Shown here one piece after another: positions 16,086 through 23,442 of a DNA stretch of 64,000 bases. A model generated the notes under the pieces. The model was not told where the DNA came from and made no database searches. It was given only the letters and a program-made list of their open reading frames with translations. The DNA is from Micromonospora sp. WMMD882 (GTDB lineage Bacteria > Actinomycetota > Actinomycetes > Mycobacteriales > Micromonosporaceae), in NCBI RefSeq assembly GCF_027497255.1, contig NZ_CP114903.1:2790001-2854000 (forward strand). Reading direction: 5' to 3'. The position numbers and the translations under genes are program-made. Numbering within the stretch: the stretch's first letter is position 1; each line of letters opens with the position of its first letter.

Positions 16086-17234
16086 TCAGTAGGTGGGCAG
16101 GCTCGGGTCGATCCGCTGGGCCCAGGCGATGATGCCGCCGCCGAGGTGCACGGCGTCCGGGTGGCCCTGGGCGCGCACCCTCGCGAGCGCCTCGGCGGAC
16201 CGGATGCCCATCCGGCAGTAGAGCACCACCTTGCGGTCGGTCGGCAGGCTGGCGGCGGCGTCGCCGTCGAGGAACTCGCGCTTGGGGACGAGCACCGAGT
16301 CGGGCAGCCGGACCAGCGCGTGCTCGTCCGGTTCCCGGACGTCCACCAGGTGGACGGGGGCCGGCCCGTCGAGCAGGTCCCGCAGCTCCTCCACGGAGAT
16401 GGTCCCGGTCCGGGCGGCCTCGGCGGCGGCCGGCGTGAGCAGCCCGAAGTAGGGCTCGTTGGCGGTGAGCTCGGTGGGCCGCCGGGTGTCGGCGCGGCGC
16501 GCCAGCGGGGTCACCGCGTACTCCCCGAGCGTCACGTCGTACGTCGTCACCCGCCCCACCAGGGGTTCGCCCTGGCCGGTGAGGAGCTTGACGGCCTCGG
16601 TCGCCATCGTCAGGGCGACCCAGTGGGCGAGCAGCCTGGACACCCCCTCCATGCCCCGGAAGTAGGGCCGGGGCGGGTCGGGGTACAGGTCCCGGTACGT
16701 GGGGCCGTGCTCCTCCCAGAACACGCCGACCGTGCCTTCCCGGCGGCCCAGACCGCCCCAGACGAACGGTTTGCCGAGGCGGGCGCAGACGTCGTCGACG
16801 AGGTAGCACAGGGCCGGGTCCTCGCTGGCGCACAACACCAGGTCGTACCCGTCGACGACGGTCAGCGCGTCGGCCGGGGTCAGCGGCGTGTCGTGCAGGA
16901 CGGTGGCCAACCCGGGGTGACCGGTCCGGAGGTGGTCCTGCCAGGCGGCGCCTCGTGAGCGCGCGCCGGGCAGGTCCTCGTGGCCCCGGGCCGGGAGGTC
17001 CCACGGCTCCAGGGTCGCGTCGTCGACGATGCCCAACGTGCCGATCCCGGCGTCGGCGAGGAAGGTCAGCGCCGGAGCCTCCACCTCGTCCGCCCCGACG
17101 ACCAGGACCCGGCTGTTGTTCATCCGCCGTTGGCCAGCAGAAGTGATATCGGGATGAATCAATTGGTGCGCCTGTCGTCGCACTTCAGAGTCACTGAGTC
17201 CGTCGCTCTGCTTCACGAGGGGTGGGAAAGGCAT
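16086..17234 (-). CDS. Degenerate ThiF/MoeB-like domain fused to an intact rhodanese domain
   Basis: 382 residues with MoeZ-like architecture: ThiF/MoeB domain ~20-250, rhodanese ~275-380. The overall match is clear (GQRRMNNSRVLVVGA, GKPFVWGGLGRREG, VFWEE, YRDLYPDPP), but key E1 residues are gone. The nucleotide loop GxGGLG reads GADEVE (47-52). The Arg-containing NLQRQ motif reads DLPARG. The catalytic-Cys segment (SCAEGGVLG in MoeZ) reads YFRGMEGVSRLL, with no Cys. The zinc CxxC pairs are also not seen. The rhodanese loop is intact: Cys340 in LYCRMGIRS. So it likely carries persulfide sulfur but cannot adenylate a carrier protein in the usual way. The ATG at 17234 has AGGAG six bases upstream. 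It heads the operon with SDR, KAS III-like and monooxygenase genes. Confidence 0.85.
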   Translation of the reverse strand: MPFPPLVKQSDGLSDSEVRRQAHQLIHPDITSAGQRRMNNSRVLVVGADEVEAPALTFLADAGIGTLGIVDDATLEPWDLPARGHEDLPGARSRGAAWQDHLRTGHPGLATVLHDTPLTPADALTVVDGYDLVLCASEDPALCYLVDDVCARLGKPFVWGGLGRREGTVGVFWEEHGPTYRDLYPDPPRPYFRGMEGVSRLLAHWVALTMATEAVKLLTGQGEPLVGRVTTYDVTLGEYAVTPLARRADTRRPTELTANEPYFGLLTPAAAEAARTGTISVEELRDLLDGPAPVHLVDVREPDEHALVRLPDSVLVPKREFLDGDAAASLPTDRKVVLYCRMGIRSAEALARVRAQGHPDAVHLGGGIIAWAQRIDPSLPTY

Positions 17235-17324
17235 GGCGCTCCTGACTCTGCGGATGAGGTATGCCGGGGCAATCAGCTTCCCCGAGGAGCGCCGGGCGAC
17301 CTTGGCGGCACCCGGGCGTGCCCA

Positions 17325-17353
17325 TGCAACACTCCTGCACGTCGATCTGTCAA
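17325..17353 (-). promoter_or_regulatory. Candidate promoter upstream of the ThiF-rhodanese gene
   Basis: The 203-base gap between the LuxR regulator and the ThiF-rhodanese gene contains a perfect minus-strand TTGACA (17353-17348). A weak -10-like TTGCAT follows 18 bases downstream. The distance to the ATG at 17234 is about 90 bases. The -10 match is poor, so an activator, possibly the adjacent LuxR protein, may be needed. Confidence 0.35.
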
Positions 17354-17437
17354 GGGGTTGTTAACTGCCTCTCCCGACGATAAACGTGCGCGGAAATCAG
17401 GAATCCCAACTCGCAGGAAACCGGCCACCAGCAGGGA

Positions 17438-18406
17438 TCACAGCGGTCGCACCGAGGTCCGGGGCGGATCCATCAGGCCCTGCATGCGGGCCGCCACCAT
17501 CCCGGCCTCGAACCGGGTGCTCACCCCGAGCCGCCGCAGCAGGGTGGAGATGATCCGCCGCAATGTGCGCGACGACACCTGCAACTCGCGGGCGATCATC
17601 GTGTCCGGCCGACCGCTGGCCCACAGCCGCAACACGACCAACTGCTGGCTGGTCAGCCGCGGCACCGACCCGACCAGCGTGGGGAAGGGCGGCGGCTCCA
17701 CCCCGGGCGCCGCCGGCGGGTCACCACCGCCCGGGCCGCCGTCCGCGCCCTCCGCGGTGGACGACAGGAACTCGATGGTGCTGTCCCAGCAGAACTCGAA
17801 GACCCGGCGCAGCAGTCGGATGACGTCCGGCCGCCGGACCAGCAGCAGGTGGGTGACCGGGTCCACCGGCTCCGGCGACGACACCAGGGCGAGCCGGTCG
17901 TCCACCACCACCAGGCAGAACGGGATCAACGGCGCGCGCCGCACCTGGACCCCGGACCGGACGAGCCGCCGAACGTGGGCCAGCGTACGGACGCTGTCGC
18001 TGATCGGCGCCTGGTAGATCGTCCGGATCTCCACCCCCCGCTCCCGGGCGGCCCGGTTGCGGCCGAGGCCGTCGGTGAGCCCCGCGCGCAGGGACGTCGG
18101 ATGCATCACCAGGATCTCCTCGGTGGCCAGCAGGGCCACCTTGTCCAGCACGTCGGCGATCTGGGCCTGGTCGGTCACCTCCTCGATGTCCGCCTTGTCG
18201 GTCTCGCTCGCCAACGCGCAGAGCGAGAGGGCGGAAAGCTGGGCGAGCGCGGAGCTGGTGCGCTCCGAGGCGGCCTGGAGCGTCTCGTGCTGTTGTCTCA
18301 GCAGCTGGACGAGCGCGCCCCAGGCACCGCTTCCGTCCAACCCGGTCTCTTTCGCTGTCACTGCTTCCCCCGGATCAGTGTGTCCGCCCATGGCCATGAC
18401 CGCCAC
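17438..18406 (-). CDS. LuxR-type transcriptional regulator
   Basis: 322 residues. The C-terminal ~70 residues form a LuxR-type helix-turn-helix (RLTSQQLVVLRLWASGRPDTMIA, then SSRTLRRIISTLLRRLGV). The N-terminal two thirds lack a receiver domain. They contain VLDKVALLATEEILVMHP and GVEIRTIYQ, typical of actinobacterial TrmB/PLD-like regulators found in specialised-metabolite clusters. The start is uncertain: GTG 18406, ATG 18397 and ATG 18391 are all in frame, none with a good binding site. It is divergent from the long biosynthetic operon starting at 18617 and upstream of the ThiF-rhodanese operon, so it is well placed to control both. Probably the cluster-situated regulator. Confidence 0.85.
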   Translation of the reverse strand: MAVMAMGGHTDPGEAVTAKETGLDGSGAWGALVQLLRQQHETLQAASERTSSALAQLSALSLCALASETDKADIEEVTDQAQIADVLDKVALLATEEILVMHPTSLRAGLTDGLGRNRAARERGVEIRTIYQAPISDSVRTLAHVRRLVRSGVQVRRAPLIPFCLVVVDDRLALVSSPEPVDPVTHLLLVRRPDVIRLLRRVFEFCWDSTIEFLSSTAEGADGGPGGGDPPAAPGVEPPPFPTLVGSVPRLTSQQLVVLRLWASGRPDTMIARELQVSSRTLRRIISTLLRRLGVSTRFEAGMVAARMQGLMDPPRTSVRPL

Positions 18407-18616
18407 GGGCCACCAATAGATCTACATGAAATCGAAGTTGTGGGAAAAAATCTAGTTCGGGTTGCGTGCCCGGTCGGTCCGCTGAAAGACCGGCCCACTA
18501 TCCCCCAAATGACCGGCAGCACTTGTCGACGATCGACATCGGGGGCACTTCCGCCAGGGTTCGCAATGACAGCGACCGGATCTGGGGCTGAGAAGAATGA
18601 TGCGAGGAGTGAGCGG
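18407..18616. promoter_or_regulatory. A/T-rich divergent control region of the main operon
   Basis: The 210 bases between the LuxR regulator and the SagB-like gene include 18410-18470, one of the most A/T-rich patches in the cluster (a run AGTTGTGGGAAAAAATCTAG). It must contain the promoter for the >12-kb plus-strand operon and that of the regulator. I see no unambiguous -35/-10 pair. It is a likely binding region for the LuxR-type protein. Confidence 0.5.
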
Positions 18617-20083
18617 GTGAACGGATCCATGCACGTCATGAGCACCGGGCCATCCGTGCAGGACGGGACCCGGGAGGCCACCGCCACCGGCCCCGTCGGG
18701 CCCACGGCGGACGTCGCGCGCTTCTGGGACCGGATGCTGGTCTTCGCCGCCTCGGCCGACGAGGCCGAGCCGGCGCCGATCACCGTCCCCGCCGAGCTCA
18801 CCCCGGTGCTGCGCCTGTTCGAGTCGGCCGGCGTCGGATCCCCGACAGGTGGCTGCTCGGCGCCCTCCGCGGGCGCGCTCTACCCGTACGAGCACTACGC
18901 GGTGGTGACCGGCGCGGACGGGCCGGCCGTCTACGCGCTGGACGCGGTGCGCCGCAACTGCCAACTGACGCGGGTCGGCGCGCCCGTGGCGCAGGCCGTG
19001 GAGGACGCCGGCCTGACCGTCCCGGCGGCCGGCGAGGCGCTGGTGCTCACGGTCGCCCGCCCCTGGCTGTCGATGCGCAAGTACGGCAACCGGGGCTACC
19101 TCTACACCCAGTTCGACACCGCCCACCTGGCGGTGCACCTGCTCTGTCTGGCCACCGAGTCCTGCGACCGGGCCGAGCTGCGCACCCACCTGCCCGACAG
19201 CGGACTGGCCAGCCTGTTGAACCTCGGCGCCACCTGCCGTTTCCTGCACAGCGTGCTGGTGCTCGGGGCCCGCCGGCCGGACGCCCCGCAGGTCGAGGCG
19301 GACACGTGGAGCTGCGTGGACGGCCGCAAGGCCGGCTCCGGCGACAAGCCCAGCTTCTGGCTGGAGGCGGAGTGCTGGCGGTCGGTTGACGCGTACCGGC
19401 CCCGGCGGCGGCCCACCGCCGGGCGGCCGGTACGCACCCGCCCCCTGCTGCCCGAGGTGGCCGCCGCGCCGCCGACGGACCTGACGACGGAGGCGGAGCC
19501 GCTGACCACCCTAGCCGCGCGCCGACGTTCGGCGAAGGACTTCGCCGCCACCCCGCTGGCCCGGTCCGCGCTCGCCCGGACGCTGGCCGCGTTGCGCACC
19601 CCGCTCGCCACCGACCTCGGGCACGACACCGGGCTCAGCGCCACCCTGGTCGCCCGCCGGGTCACCGGCTGCCCGCCCGGCAGCTACCCGCTGCACGGCG
19701 CCGGGCCGTGGGCCGACCACCGGACCACCCCGCCGGACGACGACGAGCTGGTCCGGGTGTGCATGGGCCAGTACCACCTGCGGCACGCGGCGGCCGTGGT
19801 GCTGCTGCACGCGCCGCGCGCCGAGTTGGTCCGGTCGGGTCCGCCCGGCCTCGACACCGTGCTGCTGCGCGCCGGCGCCCTGGCCCACCTGCTCTACCTC
19901 GGCGCGGCCGAGGCGCGGATCGGCGTCACCGCGATCGGCGGGTTCGACGCCGGCCGCTGGCGGGCGCTGGCCGGGATCCCCGCCGCCCACGAGGTCCTCT
20001 ACGCGGTCCTGCTGGGCAACCCCGGGCCGGCCGCGGTGAAGCTCGACCGGCTGCACCCGGCCTACGCCCACAACGAGAGGTGA
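18617..20083 (+). CDS. SagB-type flavin oxidase (two nitroreductase-like halves)
   Basis: 488 residues starting at GTG 18617, seven bases after AGGAG. Two FMN-nitroreductase-like halves are visible. The first (~40-240) contains the SagB hallmark APSAGALYPYEHYAV; the second (~290-480) contains LAARRRSAKDF and ends in the SagB-like AGALAHLLYLGAAEARIG plus IGGFDAGRW. SagB enzymes classically oxidise azolines to azoles in ribosomal peptides, but relatives occur in other pathways. No YcaO protein or precursor peptide is present here, so the substrate is probably a small molecule, for example a carrier-bound amino-acyl unit to be desaturated. It is first in the main operon, with only 5 bases to the ligase gene. 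Confidence 0.85.
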   Translation: MNGSMHVMSTGPSVQDGTREATATGPVGPTADVARFWDRMLVFAASADEAEPAPITVPAELTPVLRLFESAGVGSPTGGCSAPSAGALYPYEHYAVVTGADGPAVYALDAVRRNCQLTRVGAPVAQAVEDAGLTVPAAGEALVLTVARPWLSMRKYGNRGYLYTQFDTAHLAVHLLCLATESCDRAELRTHLPDSGLASLLNLGATCRFLHSVLVLGARRPDAPQVEADTWSCVDGRKAGSGDKPSFWLEAECWRSVDAYRPRRRPTAGRPVRTRPLLPEVAAAPPTDLTTEAEPLTTLAARRRSAKDFAATPLARSALARTLAALRTPLATDLGHDTGLSATLVARRVTGCPPGSYPLHGAGPWADHRTTPPDDDELVRVCMGQYHLRHAAAVVLLHAPRAELVRSGPPGLDTVLLRAGALAHLLYLGAAEARIGVTAIGGFDAGRWRALAGIPAAHEVLYAVLLGNPGPAAVKLDRLHPAYAHNER

Positions 20084-20088
20084 TCCCC

Positions 20089-21525
20089 GTGCTGACCTCA
20101 CTGATCTCCACGGCGCTGCGCGGCCACGGCGACCGGGTCGCGGTCACCGACCACCAGACGTCGTTGACGTACCGCGAGCTGGCCGCGCTGGCCGACACGA
20201 CGGCCCGGGAGCTGACCGCCGTCCTGCCGTCGGCCGGCCCGGCCCGGGTCGGGCTGCTGGCCGGCAACTCCGCCGACTACGTGGTGCTGTACCTGGCGCT
20301 GCTGCGCGCCGGTTGCGTGCCCTTCCTGATCGACAGCACCAGCGGGCCGGACGAGACCACCGCGGTCGTCGCCGACTGCGGGCTCGACCTGCTGCTGCAC
20401 GAGACGGACAAACCCCTGCCGGAGACGGCCACGCCCCGGGGCACGTCGCGCCGGTTCGGGGTGGCCGCCTTCCCGGCGCGACCGGACCGCCCCGAGCTGG
20501 ACGACCGGACCGAGGTGTGCCGCTTCACCTCCGGGTCGACCGGACGCCCGCTGTGCATCGAGTTCTCCGGCCAGGCGGTCCACCGCGCCGCCCTGGGCTG
20601 GGCCGAGGGGACCGGCCTGACCGGCGCCGACTCGATCGCCTGTTTCGCCTCGCTCTCCAACGGGCTGGCGTTCAACACCTCGCTGCTGGCCGCCTTCCTG
20701 ACCGGCGCGCGACTGCACCTGGGACGGGGTCTGCCCACCGCGACCCGGGTGGCCCGGACGCTGGCCGGGAGCCGGGCGACCCGGCTCGTCGGTTTCCCGG
20801 CCCTCTACGAGTCGCTGGCCCGTCGCGCCCCCGACCGCGACGCGTTCCGGCTGCTCCGGGTGGCCGTCTCCTCCGCCGCCCCGCTGAGCGGGCAGACCCG
20901 GCGGCAGTTCACCGACCTGACCGGCGTGCCGGTGCACAACTACTACGGCGTGGCCGAGGCCGGCCCGCTGACCTTCGCCGCCGACCCGGGGCACGACCCG
21001 GGGCTCGGTCAGCCGCTGCCCGGGGTCTCGCTGCGGGCCGGCACGGACGGCGAGCCGGGCCCGATCGAGGTGCGCAGCCCCTCCATGGGCACCCGGTACC
21101 TCAACGCCCCGGGGGTGCTCGCCGGCAGGACCACCGCCGACGGGCACTACCGCACCGGCGACCTGGGCTACCTGGACCGGGGCAGTCTGGTGCTGACCGG
21201 CCGGCTCAGCCAGCTCGTCAACGTCGGCGGCCGGAAGGTCGACGCCGTCCAGGTCGCCGAGGCGCTGCGGCGCGCCGACGGCGTACGGGACGCGGTGGTC
21301 CTCCAGGTCCCCGACCGGCACGGCGACGGCGCGCTCGGCGCGGTCCTGGCCGGCGACGCGTCCCTGGACCCCGGCGCGGTACGCCGGCAGGTCGCCGGGC
21401 AGCTCGCCGCGCACAAGGTGCCCACCCTGCTGCGCGTCGTCGCCGAGATCCCCCGTGGCTCCACCGGCAAGCCCGCCATGGCCGAGCTGCGCCGGCTCTT
21501 CGAGCAGCCGCAGGTTCCCGCGTAA
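20089..21525 (+). CDS. Stand-alone AMP-dependent acyl/aminoacyl ligase
   Basis: 478 residues, ANL superfamily. The P-loop-like adenylation motif is TEVCRFTSGSTGRPL; also present are NYYGVAEAGPLTF (A5), HYRTGDLGYLDRGSLVLTGR (A7/A8 hinge) and the C-terminal catalytic Lys in PRGSTGKPAM. It would activate a carboxylic or amino acid as the acyl-AMP and load it onto the carrier protein encoded next (21564-21839). The substrate cannot be read from the sequence by eye. The start is GTG 20089, with GAGAGG eight bases upstream, five bases after the SagB-like stop. Confidence 0.92.
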   Translation: MLTSLISTALRGHGDRVAVTDHQTSLTYRELAALADTTARELTAVLPSAGPARVGLLAGNSADYVVLYLALLRAGCVPFLIDSTSGPDETTAVVADCGLDLLLHETDKPLPETATPRGTSRRFGVAAFPARPDRPELDDRTEVCRFTSGSTGRPLCIEFSGQAVHRAALGWAEGTGLTGADSIACFASLSNGLAFNTSLLAAFLTGARLHLGRGLPTATRVARTLAGSRATRLVGFPALYESLARRAPDRDAFRLLRVAVSSAAPLSGQTRRQFTDLTGVPVHNYYGVAEAGPLTFAADPGHDPGLGQPLPGVSLRAGTDGEPGPIEVRSPSMGTRYLNAPGVLAGRTTADGHYRTGDLGYLDRGSLVLTGRLSQLVNVGGRKVDAVQVAEALRRADGVRDAVVLQVPDRHGDGALGAVLAGDASLDPGAVRRQVAGQLAAHKVPTLLRVVAEIPRGSTGKPAMAELRRLFEQPQVPA

Positions 21526-21563
21526 CACCCCGTGCCCGCAGACCTGTCAAGGAGACCCGATCC

Positions 21564-21839
21564 ATGTCGAACGTCCAGCCCGACGAGCTGCGTTCCCGTG
21601 TCGTCCGCATCATCGTCGCCTCCGCCGAGGGTGACCTGAGCGAGCAGGACCTGGCCCGCGCCGACGGCTCGCTGCCCGCCGTGAGCTACTCCTCGCTGTC
21701 CTACATCCGGATGATCGACGCGATCGAGAACGAGATCGGCGTCTACCTCGACCCGGAGGAGGAGAGCCGGCGCCTGGAGACCGTGGACGGGATCGTGGCG
21801 CTGATCGCCGACAACCTCCAGGGCGCTGTCAGTGCCTGA
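21564..21839 (+). CDS. Discrete acyl carrier protein
   Basis: 91 residues, size and helical pattern of an acyl carrier protein. The phosphopantetheine site reads SYSSLSYIRMIDAIE: Ser44 before Leu45 fits the usual DSL motif, but the Asp is replaced by Ser. The following acidic helix 2 (MIDAIENEIGVYLDPEE) is normal. The ATG at 21564 has AAGGAG seven bases upstream. It is paired with the AMP ligase immediately before it and overlaps the DapB-like gene by 8 bases, so the loaded acyl group is probably processed while tethered, perhaps by the SagB-like protein, the acyl-CoA dehydrogenase and finally the KAS III-like transferase. Confidence 0.9.
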   Translation: MSNVQPDELRSRVVRIIVASAEGDLSEQDLARADGSLPAVSYSSLSYIRMIDAIENEIGVYLDPEEESRRLETVDGIVALIADNLQGAVSA

Positions 21840-22611
21840 GCGGGCCGGACCGGACGGGCCGGTCGTCGGCGTCGTCGGGGCGGGTCGCCTCGGCGCGGCC
21901 GTCACCCGGCGCTGCGTCGCCGAGGGCCTGCGGGTCCGGCCCCTGGACAGCCGGCAGCCGGCGGCCTGGCGGACCCGCCCACCGGACGTCCTGGTCGACT
22001 GTGCCGCGCCGCCGGCCACCGACCGGGTCCTGGACGCCTGCGCCGAGCTGCGGACGCCGCTCGTCGAGTGCGTGTCGGACCTGCGACCCGACCAGCTCGT
22101 CCGGCTGGCCGAGCTGGCCCGCGGGGTGGCCGTCGTCCGGGCCACCAACCTCTCCCTCGGCAACTACCTCCAGACCCGGGTGGTGGAGCGGCTCGCCGAG
22201 CTGCTCGCCGGTCACCCCGCCGACGCCGGCCCGGAGGCGGCGGTGTGGGAACGGCACCCGGCGACCAAGGCCCACCGACCCAGCGCCACCGGCGTCGCCC
22301 TGGCCGACCGGTGGCGGAAGCTGACCGGCCGGGACCCCTCGGACGTCGCCTCGCTGCGGGCCGGCGGGCCGGTCAGCGACCACGAGCTCCGGCTGAGCTG
22401 GCCGACCCAGACCCTCACCGTCCGGCACGAGGTGCACGCCCTGGACGCGGCGGCGACCGGCGCCGTGGCGGCGGCCCGCTGGGCGGTGGGGCGTTCCCCC
22501 GGCCTGTACGGGGCGCACGACGTCTACGACGACCTGCTGAGTTCCCGACCCGTCCCGCGAGGTGACGGACCCAAGGAGGAGAGCGACGATGAGCAGCGCT
22601 CGCCGTACTGA
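21832..22611 (+). CDS. DapB-like (dihydrodipicolinate reductase-like) protein
   Basis: 259 residues with a Rossmann opening VVGVVGAGRLGAAV and the segment VWERHPATKAHRPSATGVALAD. This parallels the DapB signature ExHHxxKxDxPSGTA: the Lys and the PS-TG elements are kept, but one His and the Asp are changed. It is therefore a diverged member of the DapB fold rather than the lysine-pathway enzyme. Its reaction in this cluster is unknown; reduction of an imine or a conjugated double bond, or a non-reductive role, are possible. The start GTG 21832 overlaps the carrier-protein stop by 8 bases, and its own 3' end overlaps the aldolase-like gene by 23 bases, implying tight coupling. Confidence 0.75.
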   Translation: MPERAGPDGPVVGVVGAGRLGAAVTRRCVAEGLRVRPLDSRQPAAWRTRPPDVLVDCAAPPATDRVLDACAELRTPLVECVSDLRPDQLVRLAELARGVAVVRATNLSLGNYLQTRVVERLAELLAGHPADAGPEAAVWERHPATKAHRPSATGVALADRWRKLTGRDPSDVASLRAGGPVSDHELRLSWPTQTLTVRHEVHALDAAATGAVAAARWAVGRSPGLYGAHDVYDDLLSSRPVPRGDGPKEESDDEQRSPY

Positions 22612-23335
22612 CGGCGGGGTGCCGCCGCGGCTGGCGACCCAGATCTCGCTCGGCGCGCGGATGCTGTCCCTGGACGGTCACGACGACTTCAACCAGGGTC
22701 AGATCTCCGCCCGGATGCCCGGCGCCGGGACCTTCTACATCAAGAACGCGCTCTGCGGCTTCGACGAGGCCACGCCGGAGCAGGTGGTGGCCGCCTCGAT
22801 CCACGCCAGTGACCCGGTCGATCCGCTCGCCCCGCCGGAGCTGCCCCTGCACCAGGCGATCTACCGGGCCCGCCCGGACGTCAACGGCATCGTGCACAGC
22901 CACGCCCCGCACACGCTGGTGTTCGGCGCGACGGATCTGCCGCTGCGCCCGGTCTCGCACGACGGGGCGTACTTCGTCGACCGGCTCGGCCTGTTCACCG
23001 AGACCAGCAACACGGTGCTCGACCAGGCCACCGGCGAGGCGATCGCGAAGACGCTCGGCGACCACGAGGCCGTCCTGCTGCGCAACCACGGCGGCGTGGT
23101 GGTCGGCCGGAGCGTCCGGCACGCCGCCGTGTTCGCCCAGGTGCTGGAGCGGGCCTGCCGCCTGCAACTGCTGGCCGAGCAGAGCGGGCACCCGTACGCC
23201 TGGTCCACGGACACCGACGTCCGGGGCAAACGGGACTTCGTCTACGCCGACCTCTCCGTCCGTTCGTACTGGGACTACGCCGTCCGTCGGGTCACCCGGG
23301 TGTGGCCGGAGACGGCCGGGTGGGGACGCGGGTGA
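22589..23335 (+). CDS. Class II aldolase/adducin-family protein
   Basis: 248 residues; ATG at 22589 with AAGGAGGAG upstream. The fold is indicated by FNQGQISARMPG, the zinc-site pair in IVHSHAPHTLVFGA and the third His in AVLLRNHGGVVVG. A catalytic acid may be the Glu/Asp of the early substrate loop. Relatives are fuculose- and ribulose-phosphate aldolases or epimerases, and decarboxylases of hydroxy-keto acids. In this operon it follows the ligase, carrier and DapB-like genes and precedes DAHP synthase by 107 bases. A retro-aldol or decarboxylation step in acyl-unit or sugar formation is a guess. Confidence 0.8.
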   Translation: MSSARRTDGGVPPRLATQISLGARMLSLDGHDDFNQGQISARMPGAGTFYIKNALCGFDEATPEQVVAASIHASDPVDPLAPPELPLHQAIYRARPDVNGIVHSHAPHTLVFGATDLPLRPVSHDGAYFVDRLGLFTETSNTVLDQATGEAIAKTLGDHEAVLLRNHGGVVVGRSVRHAAVFAQVLERACRLQLLAEQSGHPYAWSTDTDVRGKRDFVYADLSVRSYWDYAVRRVTRVWPETAGWGRG

Positions 23336-23442
23336 CCGATGAGCGCCACCTGTCGACGTCCGGCGCGACCCTGGGTCCGCCGGTCCAACAGCCGGGTCAC
23401 CGGGCCCGGTGACCGTACGCCCCGACGTCCGGGACGGCCCCG

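Noticed and set aside
16086..17234. Ordinary MoeZ/MoeB for molybdopterin or thiamine synthesis
   Set aside because: The ATP loop, arginine finger and catalytic Cys are missing, and the gene is embedded in the biosynthetic operon.
16086..20083. Azole-containing ribosomal peptide (TOMM) cluster, from the ThiF-like and SagB-like proteins
   Set aside because: There is no YcaO cyclodehydratase or precursor peptide, and the ThiF-like domain is fused to rhodanese in the MoeZ manner.
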